Shown here piece after piece: positions 1 to 9,810 of a stretch of DNA of 64,000 bases. Numbering within the stretch: the stretch's first letter is position 1; every line of letters begins with the position of its first letter. Source of the DNA: Ancylobacter pratisalsi (lineage in GTDB: Bacteria > Pseudomonadota > Alphaproteobacteria > Rhizobiales > Xanthobacteraceae); assembly GCF_010669125.1 (NCBI RefSeq), contig NZ_CP048630.1, positions 1,934,001-1,998,000 on the forward strand, written 5' to 3'. The position numbers and the translations under genes were made by a program. The notes below the pieces were generated by a model. It ran no database searches and was not told the origin of the DNA. It saw nothing but the letters and a program-made list of their open reading frames with translations.

Positions 1-135
1 GCTGGCGGCGGCGTGAGGGGCGCGGGCGCGCTGGCGGTGCTGGTCGCCGGCGGGGTGGTGGTCTACGGCGTCGCGGCCAGGCTGTTCGGCGGCATCGCCT
101 TCGCGACCCTGCGCGCGGCCTTCGCCCGGCGGTGA
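1..135 (+). CDS. murJ: MurJ lipid II flippase, C-terminal fragment
   Basis: The window opens inside a gene whose last 44 codons are visible in frame 1 and end at a TGA at 133-135. The fragment is one hydrophobic Ala/Val/Gly-rich helix followed by a short helix ending in Arg-Arg, which fits the last membrane helix and cytoplasmic tail of MurJ (MviN). MurJ flips lipid II across the inner membrane during peptidoglycan synthesis. The identification rests mainly on position, because murJ directly upstream of trpS is a common order in Hyphomicrobiales. The fragment is too short for a motif, so another polytopic membrane protein is possible. Confidence 0.6.
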   Translation, partial: AGGGVRGAGALAVLVAGGVVVYGVAARLFGGIAFATLRAAFARR

Positions 136-253
136 CGGCGCGGGCGCGGCCCCGGCCCGGCTTGCTCCCATCGGGCATGCATGCCATAGCCCCGCGCACG
201 CGCGGTTTGGCGCACGGCGCCTTCGGGGCGCAGGGCTATCGGGACGTTACGAC

Positions 254-1312
254 ATGGGCTTCAAGGAACGGGTGTTTTCCGGCGTCCAGCCGACCGGAAA
301 TCTGCATCTCGGCAATTATCTCGGCGCCATCAAGCGCTTCGCCGAACTGCAGGAGAGCTATGAGTGCATCTACTGCGTGGTGGATATGCACGCCATCACC
401 CAGGACATGCGCGTGTGGGGCGGGCCGGAAGAGCTGAAACGCTGCATCCGCGAGGTCACCTCCGCCTATCTCGCCGCCGGCATCGATCCCGCGAAGAACA
501 TCGTGTTCAACCAGAGCCAGGTCTCCGGCCATGCCGAGCTGGCCTGGGTGTTCAACTGCGTCGCCCGGCTGGGCTGGCTCAACCGCATGACCCAGTTCAA
601 GGAAAAGGCCGGCAAGGACCGCGAGAACGCCTCGGTCGGCCTTTACGCCTATCCGACCCTGATGGCGGCCGACATTCTGCTGTACCGCGCCACCCATGTG
701 CCGGTGGGCGAGGACCAGAAGCAGCACATCGAGCTGACCCGCGACATCGCGCAGAAGTTCAACAATGACTTCGCCGCCTCCATCACCCGTCTCGGGCTTG
801 GCGACGCCGCGCTCGAAGGCGGGTACTTCCCGCTCACCGAGCCGCTGATCGGCGGGCCGGCGGCGCGGGTGATGAGCCTGCGCGACGGCTCGAAGAAGAT
901 GTCGAAGTCCGATCCGTCGGATCTGTCGCGCATCAACCTCACCGACGACGCCGACGCCGTGGCCTCGAAGATCCGCAAGGCCAAGACCGACCCCGAGCCG
1001 CTGCCCTCCGAGGCCGACGGGCTGAAGGGGCGGCCGGAGGCGGAGAACCTCGTCGGCATCTATGCCGCGCTGTCGGGCGAATCGCGCGAGAGCATTCTGG
1101 CCACCTTCGGGGGCGGGCAGTTCTCCACCTTTAAGGCGGCGCTGGTCGACCTCGCCGTCACCCGGCTGGGGCCGATCGGTGGCGAGATGAAGCGCCTCGT
1201 CGCCGACCCCGGCCATATCGACGCCATCCTGCGCAATGGCGCGGAACGCGCCCGGGTCATCGCCGACGAGACCATGGGCCAGGTGAAGGACATTCTCGGC
1301 TTCGTGCGCTGA
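254..1312 (+). CDS. trpS: Tryptophanyl-tRNA synthetase
   Basis: This 352-residue class I aminoacyl-tRNA synthetase charges tRNA-Trp with tryptophan in the cytoplasm. The HIGH-type signature appears as [12 protein letters not shown] near residues 13-24, and the KMSKS loop is exact at about residues 215-219 within [10 protein letters not shown]. The length is close to the usual bacterial TrpS of 330-355 residues. The ATG at 254 is chosen because the conserved [15 protein letters not shown] start lines up with family members; a GGGAC stretch lies about 10 bases upstream. It follows murJ after about 120 bases in the same direction. Confidence 0.98.
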   Translation: MGFKERVFSGVQPTGNLHLGNYLGAIKRFAELQESYECIYCVVDMHAITQDMRVWGGPEELKRCIREVTSAYLAAGIDPAKNIVFNQSQVSGHAELAWVFNCVARLGWLNRMTQFKEKAGKDRENASVGLYAYPTLMAADILLYRATHVPVGEDQKQHIELTRDIAQKFNNDFAASITRLGLGDAALEGGYFPLTEPLIGGPAARVMSLRDGSKKMSKSDPSDLSRINLTDDADAVASKIRKAKTDPEPLPSEADGLKGRPEAENLVGIYAALSGESRESILATFGGGQFSTFKAALVDLAVTRLGPIGGEMKRLVADPGHIDAILRNGAERARVIADETMGQVKDILGFVR

Positions 1313-1324
1313 ACCGGGCGCCGG

Positions 1325-1351
1325 CCGGCGCGGGACCCACGTCCCGGCCGG
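1325..1351 (+). other. GC-rich hairpin after trpS
   Basis: Just after trpS there is a stem CGGGAC (1331-1336) with loop CCAC and arm GTCCCG (1341-1346), flanked by a second pair of CCGG boxes. No T-run follows. It may be a weak terminator or mRNA 3'-end structure, but chance is possible in such GC-rich sequence. Confidence 0.25.
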
Positions 1352-1462
1352 GCGGAACGATCCGGGCGGGCACGAACGACGCTTGACCTGACCGCCCGGC
1401 ACTGTCCTGTGCTATGAGGCGAAGGGGCCACGGCCCCGCCCGCCACCCAACGGGAAGCTGCC

Positions 1463-1960
1463 ATGCCGCGCAGGCGCCAGAGTCACGAGCCCGGCCATCG
1501 CCGCAAGTTCATCGTGGTGATCGACGACACCGTCGAATGCGACCGCGCGGTGCATTACGCCGCGCGCCGCGCCGCGCGCACCGGTGGCGCCGTGGTGATG
1601 CTCAGCGTGCTCGAACTGGCGGACGTGCAGAGCCAGTGGCTCGGCGTCGCCGACCTGATGCGCGCCGAGGCCACCGACAAGGCCGAGCAGCGCCAGGAGC
1701 ATTTCGCCGCCCGGGCGCGCGCCCTTGCCGGCGTCGAATGCGAGCGGGTGATCGCCGAGGGCAAGATCGACGAAGAGATCATGAAGCAGATCGAGGCGGA
1801 CGAGGACATCGCGATCCTCGTGCTTGCCACGGGCACCGGCAATGAGGGACCCGGCCCGCTGGTCACCGCCCTTGCCTCCGGGAGCTGGGCCGGCCTTGCC
1901 GTGCCGATCACCATCGTGCCCGGCGGCCTCACGGACAGCGAGATCGACGCACTGGCGTAA
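1463..1960 (+). CDS. Universal stress protein, UspA family
   Basis: This 165-residue cytoplasmic protein has a single Usp fold. An FIVVIDDTVECDRAVHYAAR segment near residue 16 forms the first strand with its acidic residue and helix. A Gly-rich nucleotide-binding region follows in the C-terminal third (GTGNEGPGPLVTALASGS), resembling the ATP-binding loop of the G-2x-G-9x-G(S/T) type. A basic 14-residue tail (MPRRRQSHEPGHRRK) precedes the domain. The ATG at 1463 has GGGAAG upstream. The gene sits alone between trpS and a glutathione transferase gene; UspA proteins help cells survive starvation or oxidative stress, but a specific partner cannot be read from the sequence. Confidence 0.9.
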   Translation: MPRRRQSHEPGHRRKFIVVIDDTVECDRAVHYAARRAARTGGAVVMLSVLELADVQSQWLGVADLMRAEATDKAEQRQEHFAARARALAGVECERVIAEGKIDEEIMKQIEADEDIAILVLATGTGNEGPGPLVTALASGSWAGLAVPITIVPGGLTDSEIDALA

Positions 1961-2120
1961 GCGAGGTGAGGCCGCGCGGGCGTTTTCGGGCGCGGGCGCA
2001 ATGTCGCGCATGCAGCAACGCTGGCAGCGCAAGGGCGAAGCCCAAGCTAGGTAAGGGTTGAGGCCGGACAAGGGCGGAGCCGGACGGGGGCGCCGACGCC
2101 TCAAGCCCCGAGGAAGAGCC

Positions 2121-3074
2121 ATGCTTGTTGATGGAAAATGGGTCGAGAACTGGCAGCCGGTGCAGGGTACCGATGCCAAGGGCGGCTTCGTGCGGCAGAC
2201 CTCGAGTTTCCGCCACTGGGTCACGCCCGACGGCGCGCCCGGCCCCACGGGCGAGGGCGGCTTTGCCGCGGAGGCCGGCCGCTATCATCTCTATGTCGCG
2301 CTGATCTGCCCCTGGGCCTCGCGCACGCTGATGGCGCGCAAGCTGAAGGGGCTGGAGCACGCGGTCGCGATCACGGTGGTGGAACCGGCGCTGACCGATC
2401 AGGGCTGGCGCTTCGGCACCTATCCCGGCGCGGATGAGGACAGGCTCAACGGTGCCACCTACATGCACCAGCTCTATACACGCGCCGACCCCCATTTCAC
2501 CGGGCGCGCCACCGTGCCGGTGCTGTGGGACACAAGGCGCGGCACCATCGTCAACAATGAATCCGCCGATATCGTGCGGATGTTCAACACCGGGTTCGGC
2601 GCGCTGGCGCGTGCCGATGTCGACCTTTATCCCGCGGCCCTGCGCGCGCAGATCGATGCGCTGAACGCGGACATCTATCCGCACCTGAACAACGGGGTGT
2701 ACCGCGCCGGCTTCGCCACCACGCAGCACGCCTATGAGGAGGCCTTCGCCGAGGTCTTTGCCATGCTGGACACGTTGGAGCAGCGGCTTGCCGGCGGCGG
2801 GCCGTTCCTGCTCGGGCCGGCCCTGACCGAGGCCGACATCCGGCTGTTCGTCACGCTGGTGCGCTTCGATGCCGCCTATCACGGCATCTTCAAGTGCAAT
2901 CTGCGCCGCATCGCCGATTACGCCGCGCTCTCCGCCTATCTGGACCGCGTCCTCGCCGTGCCCGGCCTGCGCGAGACCGTGAACCTCGACCACATCAAGC
3001 GCGGCTATTACTCGATCAAGGCCCTGAACCCGACCGGCATCGTGCCGGTGGGCCCGGCACTGGCGTGGGCGTGA
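2121..3074 (+). CDS. Glutathionyl-hydroquinone reductase (ECM4/YqjG-type GST)
   Basis: This 317-residue Xi-class glutathione transferase reduces glutathionyl-hydroquinones using a second glutathione. The N-terminal GST domain contains the diagnostic CPWASRTLM motif (Cys near residue 62), whose cysteine is catalytic in the family. An all-helical C-terminal domain follows, with the family block RFDAAYHGIFKCNLRRI and a YYSIKALNPTGIVPVGP tail. The frame stays open upstream to a TTG at 2058, but the ATG at 2121 is preferred because AGGAAGAG precedes it and the protein then begins like its homologues. It is a single gene between usp and the NFU gene and probably acts in quinone detoxification in the cytoplasm. 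Confidence 0.9.
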   Translation: MLVDGKWVENWQPVQGTDAKGGFVRQTSSFRHWVTPDGAPGPTGEGGFAAEAGRYHLYVALICPWASRTLMARKLKGLEHAVAITVVEPALTDQGWRFGTYPGADEDRLNGATYMHQLYTRADPHFTGRATVPVLWDTRRGTIVNNESADIVRMFNTGFGALARADVDLYPAALRAQIDALNADIYPHLNNGVYRAGFATTQHAYEEAFAEVFAMLDTLEQRLAGGGPFLLGPALTEADIRLFVTLVRFDAAYHGIFKCNLRRIADYAALSAYLDRVLAVPGLRETVNLDHIKRGYYSIKALNPTGIVPVGPALAWA

Positions 3075-3186
3075 GGTTGGGGCGTGAGGCTGGGGCCCAC
3101 TTCCCCTTCCCGCTCCGAGGGCTTATCTACATCCTAAACCCCTCTCGTCGTCGGGGCCTTGAACCCCGGTAGGCAAGGAGCAGCTC

Positions 3187-3741
3187 ATGTTCATCCAGAC
3201 CGAAGCGACCCCCAATCCTTCCACGCTCAAATTCCTGCCCGGCCGCAGCGTGCTCGGCGACGGCACGTTCGAGGCCCGCAGCGCCGAGGAGGCCGCCCGC
3301 TCGCCGCTGGCCGCCCGGCTGTTCGACATTCCCGGCGTGTCCGGCGTGTTCTTCGGCTCGGACTTCGTCAGCGTGACCAAGGACCAGACCGAGTGGGCGC
3401 ATCTGAAGCCCGCCATTCTCGGCGCCATCATGGAGCAGTTCGTTTCCGGCCAGCCGCTGCTGCCCGAGGACCACGAGCACACGGCGGACGACGCCTTCTT
3501 CGAGGCCAAGGATGCCGGGCTGGTGGACACGATCCGCGAGTTGATCGACACGCGCGTGCGCCCGGCAGTGGCCAATGACGGCGGCGACATCACGTTCCGG
3601 GGCTACAAGGACGGCGTCGTCTTCCTCGCCATGAAGGGGTCCTGCTCGGGCTGCCCCTCCTCCACCGCGACGCTGAAGAACGGGATCGAGAATCTCCTGC
3701 GCCATTTCGTTCCGGACGTGGTCGAGGTCCGCCCGGTCTGA
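3187..3741 (+). CDS. NFU1-type iron-sulfur cluster carrier
   Basis: This 184-residue protein begins with an Nfu_N domain (MFIQTEATPNPSTLKFLPGR) and ends with a NifU C-terminal domain carrying the CxxC cluster-binding motif in GSCSGCPSSTATLKNGIENLL. The layout matches mitochondrial NFU1 and alphaproteobacterial Nfu proteins rather than E. coli NfuA, whose N-domain is A-type-like. The role is to receive Fe-S clusters and pass them to client enzymes in the cytoplasm. AAGGAG lies just upstream of the ATG. A plausible local client is MiaB (6721), which needs extra sulfur or clusters, though that link is inference from family knowledge. Confidence 0.93.
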   Translation: MFIQTEATPNPSTLKFLPGRSVLGDGTFEARSAEEAARSPLAARLFDIPGVSGVFFGSDFVSVTKDQTEWAHLKPAILGAIMEQFVSGQPLLPEDHEHTADDAFFEAKDAGLVDTIRELIDTRVRPAVANDGGDITFRGYKDGVVFLAMKGSCSGCPSSTATLKNGIENLLRHFVPDVVEVRPV

Positions 3742-3747
3742 GACCGG
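3733..3747. repeat. Palindrome over the NFU gene stop, with a nearby third copy
   Basis: CCGGTCT-G-AGACCGG is a perfect 15-base palindrome that includes the TGA stop codon of the NFU gene. A further CCGGTCT copy at 3786-3792, with a local ACCGG/CCGGT hairpin at 3776-3790, gives mutually exclusive foldings. No T-run follows. It is probably a transcript 3'-end structure of the NFU gene. Confidence 0.4.
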
Positions 3748-3878
3748 CGGCAACGACCCGCGCCTCATCGCACTGACCGGCCCCACCGGTCTCATCGTCC
3801 GCCTCACCGCACCGATCGACCGATGACTTTTCTTATGCCGCCGGTCATGTGAAAGGTGAGGCGACGACAGGACGCCGC

Positions 3879-4562
3879 ATGCTGATTCTCGCCATCGATA
3901 CCGCACTCGAGGCCTGTGCGGTGGCCGTCCACGATATGGACATCGACAGCACGCTGGCGATCGCCCGCGTGGTCATGGCGCGGGGCCATGCCGAAGCGCT
4001 GGTGCCCCTCGTCGACGAGGTGATGACCGAGAGCGGCCGTCGTTTTTCCGACATCGATGCCTTTGCGGTGACCGTGGGGCCGGGCAGTTTTACCGGACTT
4101 CGCGTCGGGCTTTCTGCCGCACGCGGATTCGGGCTGGCGACCGGAAAGCCGGTCATCGGCATCTCGACCCTCGCCGCGCTGGCCGCGCCCTTGCTGGCGG
4201 AGGACGACGACATCCCGGTCGCCGCCGCGGTCGATGCCCGGCACGGCAATATCTATCTGCAGATGATCGGCCCCGGCGGGCGGGTGCTGGTGGGTGCGCG
4301 CGCCATGGCGCTCAAGGATGCCGCCCGCGCGGTGGCCATCGGCCCGGTGCGCCTGGCCGGGTCCGGGGCGGCGCTGCTGGCGGCGGCCTGGCCCTCGGGC
4401 GAGCGCCCCCCGCTCCGGGTGGATGCCGAGGCGACGCCGGACCCGGTATGGGTGGCGCGGCTCGCCAGCGTGTCCGATCCCGCCAAGGCGCCGCCACGCC
4501 CGCTCTATCTGCGCGAGGCCGACGCCAAACCGCAGACCGCCGGGCGGATCGCCCGCCGATGA
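3879..4562 (+). CDS. tsaB: tRNA threonylcarbamoyladenosine biosynthesis protein TsaB
   Basis: This 227-residue ASKHA-fold protein is the non-catalytic partner of TsaD in forming t6A37 on tRNAs that decode ANN codons. It starts MLILAIDTALEACAVAV, the phosphate-1-like loop, and carries the family block VTVGPGSFTGLRVGLSAARG near residues 63-82. A GTG at 3849 would add ten residues, but the ATG at 3879 gives the conserved MLILAIDT start and has ACAGGA upstream. rimI follows after 67 bases, the usual bacterial tsaB-rimI order. The C-terminal half is variable, as in other TsaB proteins. Confidence 0.95.
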   Translation: MLILAIDTALEACAVAVHDMDIDSTLAIARVVMARGHAEALVPLVDEVMTESGRRFSDIDAFAVTVGPGSFTGLRVGLSAARGFGLATGKPVIGISTLAALAAPLLAEDDDIPVAAAVDARHGNIYLQMIGPGGRVLVGARAMALKDAARAVAIGPVRLAGSGAALLAAAWPSGERPPLRVDAEATPDPVWVARLASVSDPAKAPPRPLYLREADAKPQTAGRIARR

Positions 4563-4629
4563 ATGCACGGCCGTGAGGGGCCGGTTTTGAGGATCACGCC
4601 GTGAGGCGTCCTGCCATGAAGGTCCTGCC

Positions 4630-5124
4630 ATGAGCAACCTGTTCGGGCGTCTGGGTTTCGGGCACAGGGACGTCGCCCTTCGGCCGGCGCGCACGGGTGA
4701 TGCCGAGGCGCTCGCCCGGCTTCATGCCGCCGCGTTCCGCGTCGGCTGGGACAGCGCCGAATTCGAACGCCTCATTGCCAACCGGCTGACACGCACCCAG
4801 GTCGCGACCGATGGTCCGGGGGGCAAGATGCTCGGCTTCATCCTGCTCAGCGGGGTATCTCCGGAGATCGAGATCCTGTCGATCGCCGTCGATCGCACGG
4901 CGCGCGGTCGCGGCATTGGCCTGCGGCTGGTGGAGACCGCCTTCGGCATGCTGGCGGCGGAGGGCTTCACGACGGTCTTTCTCGAAGTGGAGGAAGGCAA
5001 CGCGCCCGCCGTGAAACTCTATGCGCGCACCGGCTTCCGGGAGATCGGCCGGCGTCAGGGCTATTACCGCAGCGAAACCGGCACGACCGTTGGCGCAATC
5101 ACCATGCGCCGGGATATCGCGTGA
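4630..5124 (+). CDS. rimI: RimI-type N-acetyltransferase
   Basis: This 164-residue GNAT-fold acetyltransferase matches RimI, which acetylates the N-terminal alanine of ribosomal protein bS18. The acetyl-CoA-binding loop appears in VDRTARGRGIGLRLVETAFG near residue 95, and the RimI-like FLEVEEGNAPAVKLYARTGF block follows. Context supports this over a generic GNAT, because it follows tsaB directly. The start is the ATG after AAGGTCCTGCC. Substrate specificity cannot be proven from sequence; alphaproteobacterial RimI proteins may acetylate other N-termini. Confidence 0.88.
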   Translation: MSNLFGRLGFGHRDVALRPARTGDAEALARLHAAAFRVGWDSAEFERLIANRLTRTQVATDGPGGKMLGFILLSGVSPEIEILSIAVDRTARGRGIGLRLVETAFGMLAAEGFTTVFLEVEEGNAPAVKLYARTGFREIGRRQGYYRSETGTTVGAITMRRDIA

Positions 5125-5219
5125 GGATCGTCGCTGGACCGGGGATGAGCAGGGACGAATCGATTGCCCTCACGCCCTCCCATGGGCGATAAGGCAAAAC
5201 GAGACGGAGACGGCCGCGG

Positions 5220-5684
5220 ATGAGCGAAAAGCCTACTGCCATCGAGGAAGCGTGCATGACGCTGGGCCTCAGGATGACTGACCAGCGCCGCGTCATCGCT
5301 CGCATCATCGCCGATGCGCAGGACCACCCCGATGTCGAGGAGCTTCATCGGCGTGCGGCCTCGGTGGACGACCGCATCTCGATTTCAACGGTCTACCGGA
5401 CGGTGAAGCTGTTCGAGGATGCCGGAATCATCGAGCGCCACGACTTCCGCGACGGCCGCTCGCGCTATGAGCCGGTACCCGACGAGCACCACGATCACCT
5501 GATCGACCTGCGCTCGGGCCACGTCGTCGAGTTTCGTTCCGAGGAAATCGAGCATCTCCAGGAAGAGATCGCGCGCAAGCTCGGCTACCGGCTGGTCGGT
5601 CACCGGCTGGAACTTTATGGTGTGCCCCTCGACAAGCCCAGGGCCGCCGAGAAGCCCAAGGCGCTCGACAAGACCAAGAGCTGA
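5220..5684 (+). CDS. Fur-family metal-responsive regulator (Fur/Mur)
   Basis: This 154-residue DNA-binding repressor has an N-terminal winged helix (LRMTDQRRVIARIIADAQDHPDVEELHRRA, then ISISTVYRTVKLFEDAGII as the recognition region) and a C-terminal dimerisation and metal-binding part with DEHHDHLIDL. In rhizobia the orthologue next to rimI and plsC often acts as Mur, a manganese-responsive repressor of Mn uptake, while Irr and RirA handle iron; that assignment is inferred from the lineage. The C-terminus ends in a Lys-rich tail. The plsC start lies three bases after its stop, so the two are probably co-transcribed. Confidence 0.93.
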   Translation: MSEKPTAIEEACMTLGLRMTDQRRVIARIIADAQDHPDVEELHRRAASVDDRISISTVYRTVKLFEDAGIIERHDFRDGRSRYEPVPDEHHDHLIDLRSGHVVEFRSEEIEHLQEEIARKLGYRLVGHRLELYGVPLDKPRAAEKPKALDKTKS

Positions 5685-5687
5685 GCC

Positions 5688-6455
5688 GTGCGCGCCTGGC
5701 TGGTCCTGCTGCCGGTCGTGGCCATCACGCTCATCGGCATTCCGCTGCAGTGGCTTTCCGTGGCCCTGCAGCTGCCGACCCGTCGGACAATCCCCGTTCT
5801 CTATCACCGCATCCTCCTCGCCCTGATTGGCGTGCGGGTCACCGTGGTGGGCGCCCCCGCCGAGGTGCGTCCCCTCATGATCCTCTCCAACCACGTGTCC
5901 TGGCTCGACATTCCCGTGCTCGGCTCCCGCTTGCCGCTGTGCTTTGTCGCCAAGAGCGAGGTGTCGCGCTGGCCGGGAATCGGATTGCTGGCGAAGCTCC
6001 AGCGCACCATTTTCGTTGATCGCGCGTCCCGCACCGCCACAGGCAAGGTAGCGGGCGAGATGGCGGCACGGATGAATGGCGGCGACGCCGTGGTGCTGTT
6101 TGCCGAAGGCACGTCGAGCGACGGCAACCGTGTCCTGCCCTTCCGCTCGGCCCTGGTTGGCGCGGCGCGACAGGCGGTCGGCAGCGAGGCGGGGGCCGCG
6201 ATCCAGCCGCTCGCCATCGCCTATGTCGGCCAGGGTGGCATTTCGCTCGGCCGCGCGCGGCGACCTCTCGTCGCCTGGTATGGAGATATGGATCTGGCCC
6301 CGCATCTGATGACCGTGCTGCGACGTGGCGCCATTGATGTCGAGCTGCATTTCGGTTCGGTGGTGGAGCCGGGCGAGCGCAAGAAGGCGACGCAGGCCGC
6401 CGCGCAGAGCGTCCGCTTGATGCTGGCGACGGCGCTCACCGGCCGTCCGCGTTGA
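5688..6455 (+). CDS. plsC: 1-acyl-sn-glycerol-3-phosphate acyltransferase family
   Basis: This 255-residue membrane-associated acyltransferase makes phosphatidic acid from lysophosphatidic acid, or is an OlsA-like homologue in ornithine-lipid synthesis. An N-terminal hydrophobic helix (VLLPVVAITLIGIPLQWL) anchors it. The catalytic NHxxxxD box is NHVSWLD near residues 66-72, and the acceptor-phosphate motif is FAEGTSSDG near residue 139. Translation starts at GTG 5688, three bases after the Fur-family stop, so coupling is likely. PlsC and OlsA cannot be separated reliably here; no olsB neighbour is present, which slightly favours PlsC. Confidence 0.87.
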   Translation: MRAWLVLLPVVAITLIGIPLQWLSVALQLPTRRTIPVLYHRILLALIGVRVTVVGAPAEVRPLMILSNHVSWLDIPVLGSRLPLCFVAKSEVSRWPGIGLLAKLQRTIFVDRASRTATGKVAGEMAARMNGGDAVVLFAEGTSSDGNRVLPFRSALVGAARQAVGSEAGAAIQPLAIAYVGQGGISLGRARRPLVAWYGDMDLAPHLMTVLRRGAIDVELHFGSVVEPGERKKATQAAAQSVRLMLATALTGRPR

Positions 6456-6720
6456 CGATACATATTCGCAGGCACGGGACGCCTCAGGCCGCATTCCCTT
6501 TTGAGGGGAATCCGGCTACACAGGATCAACAGGTGTCATCAGTGGAGACGTAGACGATCTCGACCTCGGCGATCTCGAGTTGGGAACGAACCGCGAATTG
6601 CGACGGCGCCTCGAAACGGGTGCGCCGGGTGCGCGCCGGGGTTCTAACGGGATGCGCCGTCGGTTGCCTTATCGAGGCAATGTCCTTGGTGGAATGGCGG
6701 CTGAGGTTGATCGACACGCA

Positions 6721-8141
<1,421 letters not shown>

Positions 8142-8145
<4 letters not shown>

Positions 8146-9290
8146 GCGTGCGTCGACCTGGTTCCTCTGAGAACGAACGTGCCTTGCACTCCCCCCGCTC
8201 CGGAGGATCCGGCGGATCGACCCAAACCGCGCCGCGACCGGCAGCGCCGTCTCGGCCGACGGTGAACTGGGCGGATACTCCCGAGGACAGCCCAAGCCAG
8301 GTCGTGCTCGCCTTCGACGACAACCGCTTGGCGAGCCTGCTTTTCGGCCACTATGGTCAGAACCTCGCCCTGATTGAACGCCGGCTTGAGATCGTCGCCG
8401 AGCAGCGCGGAAACCATGTCACGCTCGAAGGCACGCGCGACGCCTGCGAGCAGGCCCGCCACGTGCTGGAAACGCTTTATGCCCGGCTGAAGAAGGGTGG
8501 CGAACTGGTGCCGGGCGACGTCGAGGGCGTGATTCGCGAGGCGGCCTCGCAGGGCTTCCTGTTCGATTTCGACCCAGCGACGCAGAAGCAGAGCTTCGAC
8601 GAAATTCAGCTTCGCCGCCGTCCGGTGCGGGCGCGCACCGCCGCACAGGACGCCTATATCCGCGCCCTGAAGCGCCACACGCTGGTGTTTGGCGTCGGAC
8701 CCGCCGGCACCGGCAAGACCTGGCTGGCGGTGGCCTATGCGGTCCACCTTCTGGAACGACGCGTCGTCGACCGGCTTATCCTGTCGCGCCCGGCCGTGGA
8801 GGCGGGCGAACGGCTCGGCTTCCTGCCCGGCGACATGAAGGAGAAGGTCGATCCGTATCTGCGTCCCATCTACGACGCCCTGCACGACCTGATGGATCGC
8901 GCTTTCGTCGAGCGCGCCCTCACCTCCGGTGAGATCGAGATCGCCCCGCTTGCCTTTATGCGCGGGCGAACACTGGCGAATGCCTGCGTGATCCTCGACG
9001 AGGCGCAGAACACCACATCTATGCAGATGAAAATGTTCCTGACGCGCCTCGGCGAGAACTCCCACATGATCATCACCGGCGACCCGACCCAGATCGATCT
9101 CCCGCCGGGACAAACCTCCGGCCTTGCCGAAGCCGTCGATCTGCTGGGCAATATCGAGGACGTCGAGGTCTGCCATTTCACTGCCGCGGATGTGGTTCGC
9201 CACGAGCTCGTCGGCCGTATTGTGGCGGCCTATGACAGCAAGGGCAGCGCTGGAAGGGCCAATGCCCCGCCAAAGGCTCCCGCTCGATGA
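8142..9290 (+). CDS. PhoH-like ATPase (YbeZ)
   Basis: This 382-residue P-loop protein has a Walker A motif at about residues 186-193 (GPAGTGKT) and the PhoH-type Walker [11 protein letters not shown] with the following MFLTRLG and [11 protein letters not shown] blocks. A disordered Ser/Pro/Gly-rich stretch of about 45 residues precedes the folded part. The GTG start overlaps miaB by four bases, and ybeY overlaps its end by four bases. PhoH/YbeZ binds the endonuclease YbeY in other bacteria and is linked to rRNA processing and ribosome quality control; the adjacency here supports the same pairing. Its precise activity, RNA helicase or ATPase, is inference. Confidence 0.93.
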
Positions 9291-9805
9291 ATGATGGCAG
9301 TGGGATAGAGGTCGACGTTCTTGTGGAGGCTGGCGCGTGGTCAACCATCCCGGAGGCGACGAACATTATCGGTAGGGCCGTGATCGCGGCCTGTCTTGGG
9401 GCCGCCGAGGAGTTCGAGATCGACCTCGAAGGCGCCGAGATCGCGGTCAAGCTCACCGACGATGCGGCGATCCGCATGTTGAACCGCGACTGGCGAGGCA
9501 AGGATACCGCAACCAACGTGCTGTCTTTTCCCACGTCGGAGGTGGCGCGCACGGCCGGCACGCCCCATTTCGGCGATATCGCGATCGCCTATGAGACACT
9601 GGAGCGTGAAGCGGCGGGTGAGGGCAAGCCCCTCGCGGATCATCTGATGCACCTGGCCGTGCATGGCACGCTTCACCTGCTCGGCTACGACCATGAGGTC
9701 GCAGAGGAAGCCGAAGAAATGGAAGCGATGGAACGCCACGTACTCGCGGCACTCGGCGTGCCAGACCCCTATTCCGAAACCGAACCCGTTCACGAAGAAC
9801 ACTGA
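9287..9805 (+). CDS. ybeY: Endoribonuclease YbeY
   Basis: This 172-residue zinc-dependent single-strand endoribonuclease takes part in 16S rRNA 3'-end maturation and 70S quality control. The metal motif HGTLHLLGYDH is intact at His126, His130 and His136, and the upstream family block LNRDWRGKDTATNVLSFP is present. Its ATG overlaps the phoH TGA by four bases, and the CorC-like gene starts five bases after its stop, so phoH-ybeY-corC-lnt reads as one operon. The length is typical for alphaproteobacteria. Confidence 0.97.
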   Translation: MNDGSGIEVDVLVEAGAWSTIPEATNIIGRAVIAACLGAAEEFEIDLEGAEIAVKLTDDAAIRMLNRDWRGKDTATNVLSFPTSEVARTAGTPHFGDIAIAYETLEREAAGEGKPLADHLMHLAVHGTLHLLGYDHEVAEEAEEMEAMERHVLAALGVPDPYSETEPVHEEH

Positions 9806-9810
9806 AGACA

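Noticed and set aside
236..1402. A 388-codon minus-strand frame opposite trpS.
   Set aside because: It lies over a clear trpS gene and has no motif. Long antisense frames are expected at this GC content.
3849..3878. An upstream GTG start for tsaB.
   Set aside because: The ten added residues are not conserved, and the ATG at 3879 gives the standard MLILAIDT start with a ribosome-binding site.
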